This document shows positions 52,623 through 61,608 of a DNA stretch of 64,000 nt, piece after piece. The DNA comes from Deltaproteobacteria bacterium. GTDB taxonomy: Bacteria; Myxococcota; JADLHZ01. The notes under the pieces are model-generated. The model did no database searches. It saw only the letters and a program-made list of their open reading frames with translations, and had not been told where the DNA came from. Made by a program: the position numbers and the translations under genes. Location: positions 1-64,000 of the forward strand of contig JADLHZ010000079.1 in assembly GCA_020848545.1 (NCBI GenBank), read 5' to 3'. Each line of letters opens with the position of its first letter. The first letter of the stretch is position 1.

Positions 52623-53743
52623 ACGCGTGGACCTGCGCCGACGTCGAGCGCGAAGTCTTCGGACACCTCGCGGGACAGCTCGCCGAGACGGACGCCCTGC
52701 GCGCGCACGTGCACCTGCAAGGCTGCGCCGCGTGCGCCGCACTCTCTTTGCAGTGGGATCAATGGCGCACGACCTTGCAAGCGAGCAGCGTCCCCGTGCT
52801 CTCGCCGGATCACGCAGCGCGGCTCACCGCGGCGATCGTGGCCGACGCCGCGCGCGCCGATGTGTCGGTTGAGCGTGCACCGGTGAGGACGCGACGTGTC
52901 CGCGCGGCGATCGGCGCCGCGATGGCGATCGCCGCCGCGGTGTTGATCGTGTTCGTCGCGCGGGCGCCGTCGCCGCCGTCCGCGCCGGTGCTCGTCGCGC
53001 AAGAGCCGTCGGCCTCGACCGCGATCCCGGACGTGCTCTTGCGGCCGCCACCTCTTGTCGAGACGCCCTTTGCCGGACCGGCGCTCGCGAACGTGTCGAG
53101 CGCGCGATCGGCGGCGCCCATCGCGATGCCGCCGCACGCGCCGCTGGTCGAGGCCGTCGACGATCCGGCGCCGCCACGCTTCGTCTGCCCAGAGTCGCTC
53201 GCCGCGATCGCCAAACACGGCAAGCGCGCGGTGCACTGCCTCGAGGGTCGCGGCGCTGATGCGTACCTCTCCGTCGCCGAGAGCTTGCTCGCCCGCGGCG
53301 CGCGGGCCGATGCCGAGGTCTACTTCGTCGCGATCGGCGAGCGCTTCGCTGGAAATGCCGCCGCCGATGCGCTGTACGCGAGCGCGCTCATCGCGATCGA
53401 CACGGGGCGCGAGTACGTCGCGCGCGAACGGCTCGAACGTTATCTCGCGACGGCGAAGGACGGCGCTTTTCGAGCCGACGCAGCGTGGCGCCTGGCCACG
53501 CTGCTCACGCGCGCTCGCCAGTTGCAGCGCGCGACCCCCTGGCTCGACGAGGTCATCGAGCGCTCACCGTCGTCGTCGCGGCGAGCCGAGGCGCTGTTCT
53601 TGCTCGGCTCGATGTACGATCGCGAGCTCGACAACTTGAGCGGCGCGCTCGTGGCCTATCGCCGTGCGATGGCCGAGCCGAGCGCGGCGCCCGAGATCAA
53701 GAAGGCGGCCGAAACACGTATCGCGGAGCTCTTGCAGCGATGA
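52619..53743 (+). CDS. Membrane anti-sigma factor with zinc motif and periplasmic TPR
   Basis: 374 residues. The N-terminal anti-sigma zinc domain carries His32-x3-Cys36-x2-Cys39 ('HLQGCAAC'). One membrane helix (about 96-114) separates it from a periplasmic part with a Pro/Ala linker and TPR-like repeats (about 195-374, 'AESLLARGARADAEVYFVAI', 'DALYASALIAIDTGREYVAR'). The classical reading is that it holds the ECF factor until a periplasmic signal acts; here the sensor would be the TPR. It is coupled at both ends by four-base overlaps. Confidence 0.85.
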   Translation: MNAWTCADVEREVFGHLAGQLAETDALRAHVHLQGCAACAALSLQWDQWRTTLQASSVPVLSPDHAARLTAAIVADAARADVSVERAPVRTRRVRAAIGAAMAIAAAVLIVFVARAPSPPSAPVLVAQEPSASTAIPDVLLRPPPLVETPFAGPALANVSSARSAAPIAMPPHAPLVEAVDDPAPPRFVCPESLAAIAKHGKRAVHCLEGRGADAYLSVAESLLARGARADAEVYFVAIGERFAGNAAADALYASALIAIDTGREYVARERLERYLATAKDGAFRADAAWRLATLLTRARQLQRATPWLDEVIERSPSSSRRAEALFLLGSMYDRELDNLSGALVAYRRAMAEPSAAPEIKKAAETRIAELLQR

Positions 53744-54798
53744 AGAACGTCGGTGTCATGCTGATCCTCGCGCTCACACCGGCGTGCCTCATGCGCGTGC
53801 AGCTCGGCAGCGGCGCGAGCGCGGAGGGACCGGCAGCGGCCGGCGATGATGAGCAGAAGCAGGACGACGGCGGCGGCGCGCCGGTGAAGCCGACCGGCAC
53901 CGACGTCGAGCCGGCGCCCGAGCTGCGCGTGAAGGACTTCGGCGTCGCGATCGACGCGGTGACGCCCGCCCGCATGGCCCGCGCCGCTTCCGGCGACGTC
54001 TTCATCGCGGCGGACGACGCACTCTTCGTCGCCGGCCGCAGCAGCGTCTCGAAATATCCCTACGACCCGAGCGACGGCGGCTTCGCGAGCGTGCGCGCGA
54101 TCGCGGCCCTCTCCGAGAGCGTCTTGCTCGCGACCGACGCTGGCACCTTCGTCTGCGAGCTCGATGACGATCGTGCGCGGTGCAAGCGCGCCAGCGAGCA
54201 CGACGGACCCTCCGTCGTCGGCTTCGCGCCGATGCCGGGCGGAAAGGTGCTCTTCGCCTCGGAGAAATCCATTGGCGTGCTGAAAGCGTCGGCGCCCTTC
54301 CTCACGCCACCGGTGGCGCTGACGACCGAGCGCGGCGTCGCCGGCACGACGCGCGCGTGGCAGTGGCTCCGCTTCGACGCGGCGCCGTGGGCGTGCGCGC
54401 TCGATCGACCGCCGCAAGCCGGACAGTCGCTCGCGTGCGTAGCGAAGGAGAAGCTCAGCGCGAAGGTGACGCAGGTCGTTGCGATCGACGAAGCGACGAC
54501 GGCGTTCGCGACGCTCGGCGACGGCGTGCTCTTGCGCGGCAAAGAGGCCGACGCGTGGGACGAGAGCAACGGCTTACCCGACGGTCACGTCAACGATCTC
54601 ATCGTGTGGCAGGACGATCTGTGGGCCGCGACGGATTCCGGCCTCGCGCGCCTCGATCCGAAGAACGGCGCGCGTGACGTACCGGAGTCGGTGCTCGCCG
54701 GCCAAGCCGTGGTCGCGCTCGCGATCGGCGGCGATGGCGCGCTGCTCGCGGCGGTCGGTCGGCAGCCGTCGAAGCTCGTGCGCTTCAGCGCGAAGTGA
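53740..54798 (+). CDS. Beta-propeller-like lipoprotein at end of ECF cluster
   Basis: 352 residues. Signal peptide with lipobox LTPA-Cys16. An acidic/Gly linker (to about 60) leads to repeated four-strand blocks that look like propeller blades ('DVFIAADDALFVAGRSSVSK', 'SVLLATDAGTFVCELDDD', 'TAFATLGDGVLLRGKEADAW', 'LWAATDSGLARLDPKNGARD'), as in two-component-regulator propellers. The start overlaps the anti-sigma stop (ATGA), so it is the last gene of the operon and perhaps part of its sensing complex. It converges on the giant OM protein gene. Confidence 0.7.
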   Translation: MKNVGVMLILALTPACLMRVQLGSGASAEGPAAAGDDEQKQDDGGGAPVKPTGTDVEPAPELRVKDFGVAIDAVTPARMARAASGDVFIAADDALFVAGRSSVSKYPYDPSDGGFASVRAIAALSESVLLATDAGTFVCELDDDRARCKRASEHDGPSVVGFAPMPGGKVLFASEKSIGVLKASAPFLTPPVALTTERGVAGTTRAWQWLRFDAAPWACALDRPPQAGQSLACVAKEKLSAKVTQVVAIDEATTAFATLGDGVLLRGKEADAWDESNGLPDGHVNDLIVWQDDLWAATDSGLARLDPKNGARDVPESVLAGQAVVALAIGGDGALLAAVGRQPSKLVRFSAK

Positions 54799-54804
54799 GC
54801 ACGC

Positions 54805-57800
54805 TCAGTACTTGCCGACGGCGCGGATGAAGAAGCCCTTGTTGTCGATGCGATCGTCGGCGAGCTCGTCGTCCGAGAAGTGCGTGAAGTTGTAGCCGAC
54901 GCCGACGCGCACGTAGTCCCACGGCGACACGGAGATCTCGGCGAGGAAGCCGTTCTGCAGCGCGTTGCCGACGAGCTTCATCCGGTACTCGGCGCTGACG
55001 TCGAGCCACTTCAGGATGTGCACGTTCAGCCGGTTGATCCACAGCATCGACGTCGTGCGCTGCGCCGCGAGATCGTCGAGCTCGAGCTGCTGCAACTTCA
55101 CGGCGAGCTTCTCGACGAGCTGCGTGCGGATGACAGGCAGCTCGATCATCGGCACCAGCGAGACCACGTCGACGACTTCGTTCTCGTACCCGTTGCCGAG
55201 ATCGATTGGCCGCATGAAGCCGCGGCGCGTGTACTTGACGAGCGCGTTCACCCAATCATGCTTCACCGGGCGGTAGGCGAAGCCGAAGGTCATCTGCGTG
55301 AGGCCGGCGATCGGTCTCCCTTGTTGCCACTCGTGAGCATCGGCCCACTCGACCTTGCCCATGAAGCTGAGATCGCGGTGCAGTTGCAGCATCAGGCCGA
55401 GGGTCAGATACAGGGTGAGGCGATCGTTGCCCCCGAGCGCGCTGTCCTGATTGTCGAAGCGCGCCTCGAAGCGGCCGGTGAGCTTCATCGCCTTCCAGCG
55501 CACGAGCTCGAAGCCGACGCTGCCGGCGTCGCGCGAGGCGATGCCCACCGGAAACTGCAGCCCCAAGATCGCGCTCGGGTTGTAGAACGCCCGATCGCGC
55601 GCGAGCATGCCCGAGCCTTGGCCGACGAACGTTCCCGACGTCGCCGGAAAGCCGCCGAGCTCGCTCGCTCTGCCGGTGCCGACGCCCGGCGCGTTGCCCA
55701 CGTTCTGCGAGCGCTCGTAGAGCAAGTTGAAGTAGAGCCCCTCGGCGAGCTCCCACCGGTTGTTCAGGCCGTAGACGGCGCGCGCGTGTGGGCCGAACGC
55801 GGTGGCGTCCACTTGGTACTCGCCGTACGCCTTGCTGCCGCGGGCGATCGTGTTCTCGCCGCCGACGATCGTCGTCGTCGTCCAGCCGCCGAGATCGCGG
55901 CTGAAGCGCTCGCTTACGTAGATGCGGCCGTCTTCGCCGAAGGGCGTGCGCAAGCCGACGGTGGTCGCGTTCGAGCCGCCGTAGCGCACCGTCTCGCTGA
56001 TCTGCGCTTCGAGGTACTTGTGCAGCTGGTAGCGCAGCCCGATCTCGGTCGCGAACTGATCGGCGACCTTGGTGATGAAGCTCGGATCGCCGCGCAGGAT
56101 GAATTCTTGAGTCGCGAACAGGGTCAGCTTCGGCGTCACTTTGTAGGCGCCGCGCAGCGTGAGCGTGTCGGTGTTGACGAAGGGCACCGTCGCGCTGTCG
56201 TCGGCGAAGCCGTGATAATAGGAGAGCCCCGCGGACCACTTGTCATCCACGTGCTCGTAGCCGATCAGCGTCAGCTGCCGGTTCATGCGGCGCGTCGCGC
56301 AGCCCTGGTCAGCGGCAGCGCCGAGCTGGGCTTCGCAGCGGCGCAGATCGCTCGCGAGGAACGCCGGGAGGTCGCTGTAGATGCCGTCGTGGCGCGCGAG
56401 CACGAAGTCCTTCTTCGTGATCGTGCCCTTGGCGGCGACGCCGAACTTCACTTGCCCTTGCTCGAAGGTGGCGCCGCTCGCGTAGAAGTTGGGATCGATG
56501 CGCGCCGCGTAGCCCGAGACCGTGACGAGCTCTTTTGGGAACTTGAAGATCTTCTGAAAATCGAGCGCGAAGGTGGCCTTCATCGCGTAGCCGCTCACGG
56601 GCTTTTGCGAGCCGTCGGCGTTCATCACCGTCTCGGGCTTCTGCACGTCGGCGAACGATTGGCCGCCGTCCGCGGTGACCGAGAGATCGGTGTCGCGTCC
56701 TTCACTGTGGTTGAGCTCACCGCTGACGACGATGCCGTCCCACGGCTTCGCTTCGACCGACGCGCCGTACAAGCGGTATTCCGGACGCGAGCCATCGCCG
56801 CGGCGCTCGGTGACGAAGCCGCCGCCGACGGTGACGCGATCGAAGAGCGTCTCCTTGACGTAGCCGCCGCCCGCGAGCTGGTTGCCGAGGCCGAAGTCGC
56901 GCGCTTCGTAGTCGACCTCGATGTAGACGGGATTCCCCTGCGCCACCGAGATCGGCATCAGCATGCCGCCGAAAGAGCCGCTGGTCAGCGAGGCGACGGG
57001 CTCCAGGAACACGAGGCGGCCCGTGTCGTACGAGATCGTGTAGTCGACGTTCCGTTTCTTCACGACGTCCTGCACGACGGTGCCGCTGACGCCGTCGCGG
57101 ACCACGATGCGCACCTGCTCGCTGCCTTCGAGCACGTCGCGATCGCGCAGAAAGTACAGCGCGCCGCCGGTGCCGCGCAGGGCGACGTGCACGCGCCGCG
57201 ACGACTGCAGCGGCTGGCCGACGAACGCGTCGAGCTTCGTGTGATCGTACTTCGAGAAGCCGCGATCCCACGCGACACGCGCGCCGAAGATCGCGCGATC
57301 GTAGCGGAAGAGCTCGACGCCCTTCACCTGCGTCACGATGTTGCCGGCTTCGAGCTTCGACGCGTCTGCTTCCACGAGCACGTAGAGCTTCTTGCCCGAC
57401 TGCGCGTCTTGCACCTCTTCGCTGGCGTCGCCGTAGATCGGATAGAACTTGTCGGGCTCGACGACGTTGCGCCAGAAGGTGCTCGTTTGCGGCTGCGCTG
57501 TGTCGACGTAGGCGGTGAAGCGGTTGTCCTTGAAGAACCAGTCGCCCTTCAAGCGCCCTTTGAAATAGAGGACCGCGCGCCCGTGCAGGAAGTAGTCGCC
57601 GTTTGCGACCTTGATCGTCGACTCCTCGTTCGCCTCCGGCAGCATGCCGAGCGCGCCGGATTGGCCGATCGATCCTTCGGCGAGCGCGAGCAGGAACCAG
57701 CGGTTCGGCGACATCATCACTTGTCTGACGAGCGTGCTCTTCTCGCCGTGCGGCGTCGTCACCATGAACGCGATCTTGTTCTTGCCGTCTTTCAACGGCA

Positions 57801-60800
57801 CGTTGATCTCGACTTGGCCTTCGGCGTCGAGCACGAAGGTCAGCGCGCTCGCCGGCAGCGATGCCGGTTGCGACGCGGCGGCGGCGACGAGCGGCTGCAT
57901 CGGCTTCGACGCGGGCTCGGACGCGGGCGCAGAAGCCGGAACAGACGCGAGCTGCGAAGCCGGCTGTGATGCCGGTTGTGAAGATGCCATCGCGTCGAGC
58001 TCGGCCATCGCGGCGAGCGCGCGCTTCTTCTTGTCCTTCGCGAGCGGCTGCGACGCGGGTTGCGAGCTCGCTTGGGACGACGCTTCCGGCGGCAACAAAT
58101 CCGCGTCGACGACGGTGATGCTCGTGCCGGGCGGCCCGTGCGCGAACGCGATCAGCCGATCCTGCTTCACGACGGCGTTCTCCGCCGGCAGATCGATCGT
58201 CACGCGGTTCTTCTTCGATACGGGGGCGATCGTCGCCATCGACGCCGGCTCGTCCTTCTCTTCGACCGCGGTGAACGCAAGCTCCGGTGTCGGCTCGCCC
58301 GCGAACGGCATGCGCCCTGTGCGCGACGGCCCGCTGCTGCTGCCGGGCTTCATCACGAGCGTCGTCTCGCGCCCTTGGCCGTTCTGCATCAGGATGGTGA
58401 TCTCGCCACGATCCAAGCGCACGTTGTGGGCGAACTGGCCCTTCTCGTCGAGCTTCGTCTCGGTGCCGTTGATCGTCACGCGGCGCGGCTCAGGCGGCTT
58501 CAGCGGTGGCAGCTCGGCGACGTCGCTCGCGGGGCCAGAGTAGCTGATCGCGACGCGGCGATTCACGTCGAGCGCGCGCTTTCCGAGCGGCGGGATCAGC
58601 GGCTCCGACTTGCCGAGGCCGCGCACGACCACGTTCTTTGCGCCCTTCTGCTCGAGGTAGCTCTTGATGAAGCCCGCTTCGGCGAGGGTCTGCAGCTCCT
58701 CGCGCTTCGGATCGGCTGTGGGACCGGCGCCGGAGTGCACGCTGATCGTCAGAGCGACATCTTTGCCGGCGGTCGCGAGGATTTGATCGAGCGCGCGCTT
58801 GAGGTCGAGGCCGATTGTCTTCTCGGTGAACAAGGCGCCGCGTACGAGCGTCTCTTGCAGCGTTGGCTGGGTGAGCGTGAACAGCTCGGGCGCCGTCATC
58901 ACGTTGCCGCCCTCGCTGTCCTTCGCCGCGCAGCGATAAGCGTAGGACCCAGGGACGAGCGCGAGGCCGCCGCCGTCGTACTTCAGGATCTTCTCGCCGG
59001 CCGGCACTTTCACCAGTTGCTGCAGAGTGTCCGTGCGATCGTAGAGGCCGAGCCGCAGATCCTGCAGCTTGTCGATGTCGCCCGTGAAGGTGAAGACGAG
59101 CGGCGAGACGAGCCTGCCGTCTTTGACGAAGCCGGTGCCGCCCGCAAGCGTGCAGCCGAAGGTCGCGAGCGGCAGCGGCGTCGGCACGCCGTCGATGAAG
59201 ATCGCGTCGCTCGCCACGCCGCCTTGCACTTCGGCGCGCGCTTTTGCCTTCGCCTCGGCCGGCGCGTAGCCTTTGCGCACCCCGAAAGCACGGCCGTCTT
59301 TCGCTTGCATGAACACCGTCGTGCGCTCCGTGGGGAAGACGTTCGTCTTCCACTCGCCGCCGTCGAACGCAACGTCGACGCCGTGCACGCTCGCGCGCTG
59401 ATCGGCGCTGTTGGGGAGCGAGCTCGGCAGCGACGCCGGCTGCGACGCGGCGAGCATCGGCACCATCGTGATCGTGACGCGGCGGTTCAGCTCGCGGCCT
59501 TTTTGTCCGAGGTTCGGTACGAGCGGCTCTTTGTCGGCTTTGCCGGTCGCCGTGATCCGCGCTTCGTCGACGCCGTAGCTCGCGATCACCTTCTTCACCG
59601 CTTGCGCGCGCTTGTCCGTCGTCGGTTGGCGTTCCGCGGCGGGGCCGTCGTTGGCGACGTGGACTTCGACCGCGATCGGACCGCCGCCCTGGAGCTTGTC
59701 TTTGATCTCGCCGATCTTCGCGAGCAGCTCGGGCGTCGCCTTGTTCGTCGGCGTGAACAGCTCGCCGCGCAAGGTGGCGATGGGCTCGGGCTTGCCGCTC
59801 GGCGCCGGCAACGCTTCGACGACGAACGCGCGCCGCGGTGAGCGGGTGATCTCATCGTTCGACCAGACGGTGAGATCGTAGAAGTAGGCCGCGTTCGGTT
59901 CGACCGCGAGCCGCGTCTTGTCCTTCAGGTCCGTCACGATCTCTTTTGGCGGTGGGCCGATGCCGTCGACGCGGTAGAGCACGTCGAGCTTCTCGTTCCG
60001 GATGATCAACGCGTGCGCTTGTGCGGGGGTCATGCCGGCGTGACGGGTGTGGAACACGATCTCGGGCAGCGCGCCCGGCGACGTGGGCCGCAGCGTGCGC
60101 GGCGATCCATCGAAGGCGGGCGCCTCGCCCTTCACCCGCAGATCGACGTCGACGACGTGCGCGAGGTACTGCTCGTCGCCCACGTTGATCGCGAGCGGCT
60201 CTTCGCTGCCCGAGATGTCGATCGTCGGCACCGACGCGGGCTGCGACTCGAACGCCTTGACGCGATCGAAGACGCAGCGAAAGCCGAAGTCGATCTTCGC
60301 CGGCGTGCCCCAGGTGAGGTGAAAGTCGCGGCGGTTCGAGCGCGTGGCCTGCGAGCCCGGCGGCACCGTGTCTTCGTCGACCTTCGCCAAGTGGTAGCCC
60401 GGCTGCACGTTCGAGAAGTGATACTTTCCGGCGCCGTCGGCCACCGAGTACGACCCGTTGTCCAAGTAGACGCGCGCGCGGGCGACGGGGTGCTCGCCGG
60501 GATCGAAGAAGCCGTTCTCGTTCTTGTCGCAGTAGACGCGGCCGATGACCTCGCTGCGATCGAAGATCGGATCCGCCTCGACGTAGACGCTGGTCTGCAC
60601 TTGCGGATGCAGCGCGCCGAGAGCGCCGTCGAGCCGCGCCGTGAAGTCGTAGCGCTGCGGCCGCGTCTGCGGGCCGGCGTTGACCATGTAACGAATTTCA
60701 TACGTCGTTCCGGCCGGCACGCTGAGGTTGTTCAGCGCGACCATGTTCGGACCCGTCGAGATCGCCACGGCCGCCGGCGCGCTTGCGCCGAGATCGGTGA

Positions 60801-61479
60801 CCGTGACGGACCCGGCGACGAGCTGAAAGCCCGGCGCGAACGCCAGCGCAAAGTCCATCGGCGCGAGCAGCGGCTGCGGCAGCGCGGTCTTCGAGCCGTT
60901 CATGATGCGCGCCGAGATGACCGCGCGCTCGCCGGTCGTGATGCGCGGCGTCTTCGTCTCGATCGTCACGCGCACGAGGCCGGTCACCGCTTGGATCGGA
61001 ATGTGGTTGTTCAGAAACTCGCCGCGCGCGCCGGCGCTCGTGAATCGCAAGTAGTACGGGTTGACGGCGCCAGCTTGCGGACGTTGAAACGGACTGACGA
61101 GATTTCCCGGACCTGCGGCGGCCAGCGCACCATTCGGCGCGGCAGCGGTCCCGCCGATCGGCAGCGCAGCGGGAAATTCGTAGAGGCCGATCGGAGGCGC
61201 GACGACGATGCGAAAAGTGCCGGCCGGCGGATCGAACTGGTACGCGCCCGTGGCTCCCGTGCGCTGCCCTTGTTGACCTGGTCCAAGCTGCGCGCGCGGC
61301 ACCGGCTGGCCCGTGGCGTCGTCGACGAGGGTGAGAGCAGCGCCGCTGACGGGCGCGAAGGTGTCCGCGTCATAGACGACGCCGCTCGTGGCGCGGGCTT
61401 CGCGCGCGATGAGGCACAGCGCGCCCAGTGCGATGACGCACCGGGCACAGCGTGCGGCAAAAAACGTCCCCTTTGCCAC
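54805..61479 (-). CDS. Giant outer-membrane protein with OmpA-like domains and C-terminal barrel
   Basis: 2224 residues with a GTG start and a signal peptide cleaved near residue 30 ('AREARA-TSG'). In order: carboxypeptidase-regulatory-like beta domains; a DUF11-type region; an SdrD/B-like module with Ca-loop 'CDKNENGFFDPGE' (about 320); two OmpA-type domains ending in 'LNRRVTITM' (about 664) and 'VNRRVAISY' (about 974), which bind peptidoglycan; a Ser-Gln-Pro-Ala-Ser-rich segment (about 1130-1200); then about 900 residues of beta strands ending in Tyr, a predicted barrel. SQPAS linkers recur at the domain edges. A barrel fused to two OmpA domains and surface modules suggests a secretion, adhesion or motility protein. 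No export partner is seen. Confidence 0.75.
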   Translation of the reverse strand: MAKGTFFAARCARCVIALGALCLIAREARATSGVVYDADTFAPVSGAALTLVDDATGQPVPRAQLGPGQQGQRTGATGAYQFDPPAGTFRIVVAPPIGLYEFPAALPIGGTAAAPNGALAAAGPGNLVSPFQRPQAGAVNPYYLRFTSAGARGEFLNNHIPIQAVTGLVRVTIETKTPRITTGERAVISARIMNGSKTALPQPLLAPMDFALAFAPGFQLVAGSVTVTDLGASAPAAVAISTGPNMVALNNLSVPAGTTYEIRYMVNAGPQTRPQRYDFTARLDGALGALHPQVQTSVYVEADPIFDRSEVIGRVYCDKNENGFFDPGEHPVARARVYLDNGSYSVADGAGKYHFSNVQPGYHLAKVDEDTVPPGSQATRSNRRDFHLTWGTPAKIDFGFRCVFDRVKAFESQPASVPTIDISGSEEPLAINVGDEQYLAHVVDVDLRVKGEAPAFDGSPRTLRPTSPGALPEIVFHTRHAGMTPAQAHALIIRNEKLDVLYRVDGIGPPPKEIVTDLKDKTRLAVEPNAAYFYDLTVWSNDEITRSPRRAFVVEALPAPSGKPEPIATLRGELFTPTNKATPELLAKIGEIKDKLQGGGPIAVEVHVANDGPAAERQPTTDKRAQAVKKVIASYGVDEARITATGKADKEPLVPNLGQKGRELNRRVTITMVPMLAASQPASLPSSLPNSADQRASVHGVDVAFDGGEWKTNVFPTERTTVFMQAKDGRAFGVRKGYAPAEAKAKARAEVQGGVASDAIFIDGVPTPLPLATFGCTLAGGTGFVKDGRLVSPLVFTFTGDIDKLQDLRLGLYDRTDTLQQLVKVPAGEKILKYDGGGLALVPGSYAYRCAAKDSEGGNVMTAPELFTLTQPTLQETLVRGALFTEKTIGLDLKRALDQILATAGKDVALTISVHSGAGPTADPKREELQTLAEAGFIKSYLEQKGAKNVVVRGLGKSEPLIPPLGKRALDVNRRVAISYSGPASDVAELPPLKPPEPRRVTINGTETKLDEKGQFAHNVRLDRGEITILMQNGQGRETTLVMKPGSSSGPSRTGRMPFAGEPTPELAFTAVEEKDEPASMATIAPVSKKNRVTIDLPAENAVVKQDRLIAFAHGPPGTSITVVDADLLPPEASSQASSQPASQPLAKDKKKRALAAMAELDAMASSQPASQPASQLASVPASAPASEPASKPMQPLVAAAASQPASLPASALTFVLDAEGQVEINVPLKDGKNKIAFMVTTPHGEKSTLVRQVMMSPNRWFLLALAEGSIGQSGALGMLPEANEESTIKVANGDYFLHGRAVLYFKGRLKGDWFFKDNRFTAYVDTAQPQTSTFWRNVVEPDKFYPIYGDASEEVQDAQSGKKLYVLVEADASKLEAGNIVTQVKGVELFRYDRAIFGARVAWDRGFSKYDHTKLDAFVGQPLQSSRRVHVALRGTGGALYFLRDRDVLEGSEQVRIVVRDGVSGTVVQDVVKKRNVDYTISYDTGRLVFLEPVASLTSGSFGGMLMPISVAQGNPVYIEVDYEARDFGLGNQLAGGGYVKETLFDRVTVGGGFVTERRGDGSRPEYRLYGASVEAKPWDGIVVSGELNHSEGRDTDLSVTADGGQSFADVQKPETVMNADGSQKPVSGYAMKATFALDFQKIFKFPKELVTVSGYAARIDPNFYASGATFEQGQVKFGVAAKGTITKKDFVLARHDGIYSDLPAFLASDLRRCEAQLGAAADQGCATRRMNRQLTLIGYEHVDDKWSAGLSYYHGFADDSATVPFVNTDTLTLRGAYKVTPKLTLFATQEFILRGDPSFITKVADQFATEIGLRYQLHKYLEAQISETVRYGGSNATTVGLRTPFGEDGRIYVSERFSRDLGGWTTTTIVGGENTIARGSKAYGEYQVDATAFGPHARAVYGLNNRWELAEGLYFNLLYERSQNVGNAPGVGTGRASELGGFPATSGTFVGQGSGMLARDRAFYNPSAILGLQFPVGIASRDAGSVGFELVRWKAMKLTGRFEARFDNQDSALGGNDRLTLYLTLGLMLQLHRDLSFMGKVEWADAHEWQQGRPIAGLTQMTFGFAYRPVKHDWVNALVKYTRRGFMRPIDLGNGYENEVVDVVSLVPMIELPVIRTQLVEKLAVKLQQLELDDLAAQRTTSMLWINRLNVHILKWLDVSAEYRMKLVGNALQNGFLAEISVSPWDYVRVGVGYNFTHFSDDELADDRIDNKGFFIRAVGKY

Positions 61480-61583
61480 GAGCCTCGGATCGTAGCCGAA
61501 CCGCTAACCTTGGCAATTTATTGGGCATTGCGTGACGGGCGGGCACACTGGCAGCCAGGGCCGGAGCCGGGGTGTATGGGAAG

Positions 61584-61599
61584 CTGACCGATTGGTCAG
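61584..61599 (+). promoter_or_regulatory. CTGACC-GATT-GGTCAG inverted repeat over a ribosome site
   Basis: Perfect six-base arms. The right arm runs into AGGAG (61598-61602), the ribosome site of the gene starting at 61609. It could be an operator or an RNA hairpin that hides the ribosome site. Confidence 0.45.
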
Positions 61600-61608
61600 G
61601 AGTGTGCA

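Noticed and set aside
54880-57969. 1029-residue plus-strand frame opposite the giant OM protein gene
   Set aside because: Antisense shadow; composition is Arg/Ala/Val/His-biased with no signal peptide or family motif.
61505-61535. Sigma-54-like TTGGCA...TTGC before the translocator-like gene
   Set aside because: The GG to GC spacing does not fit the required ten bases.
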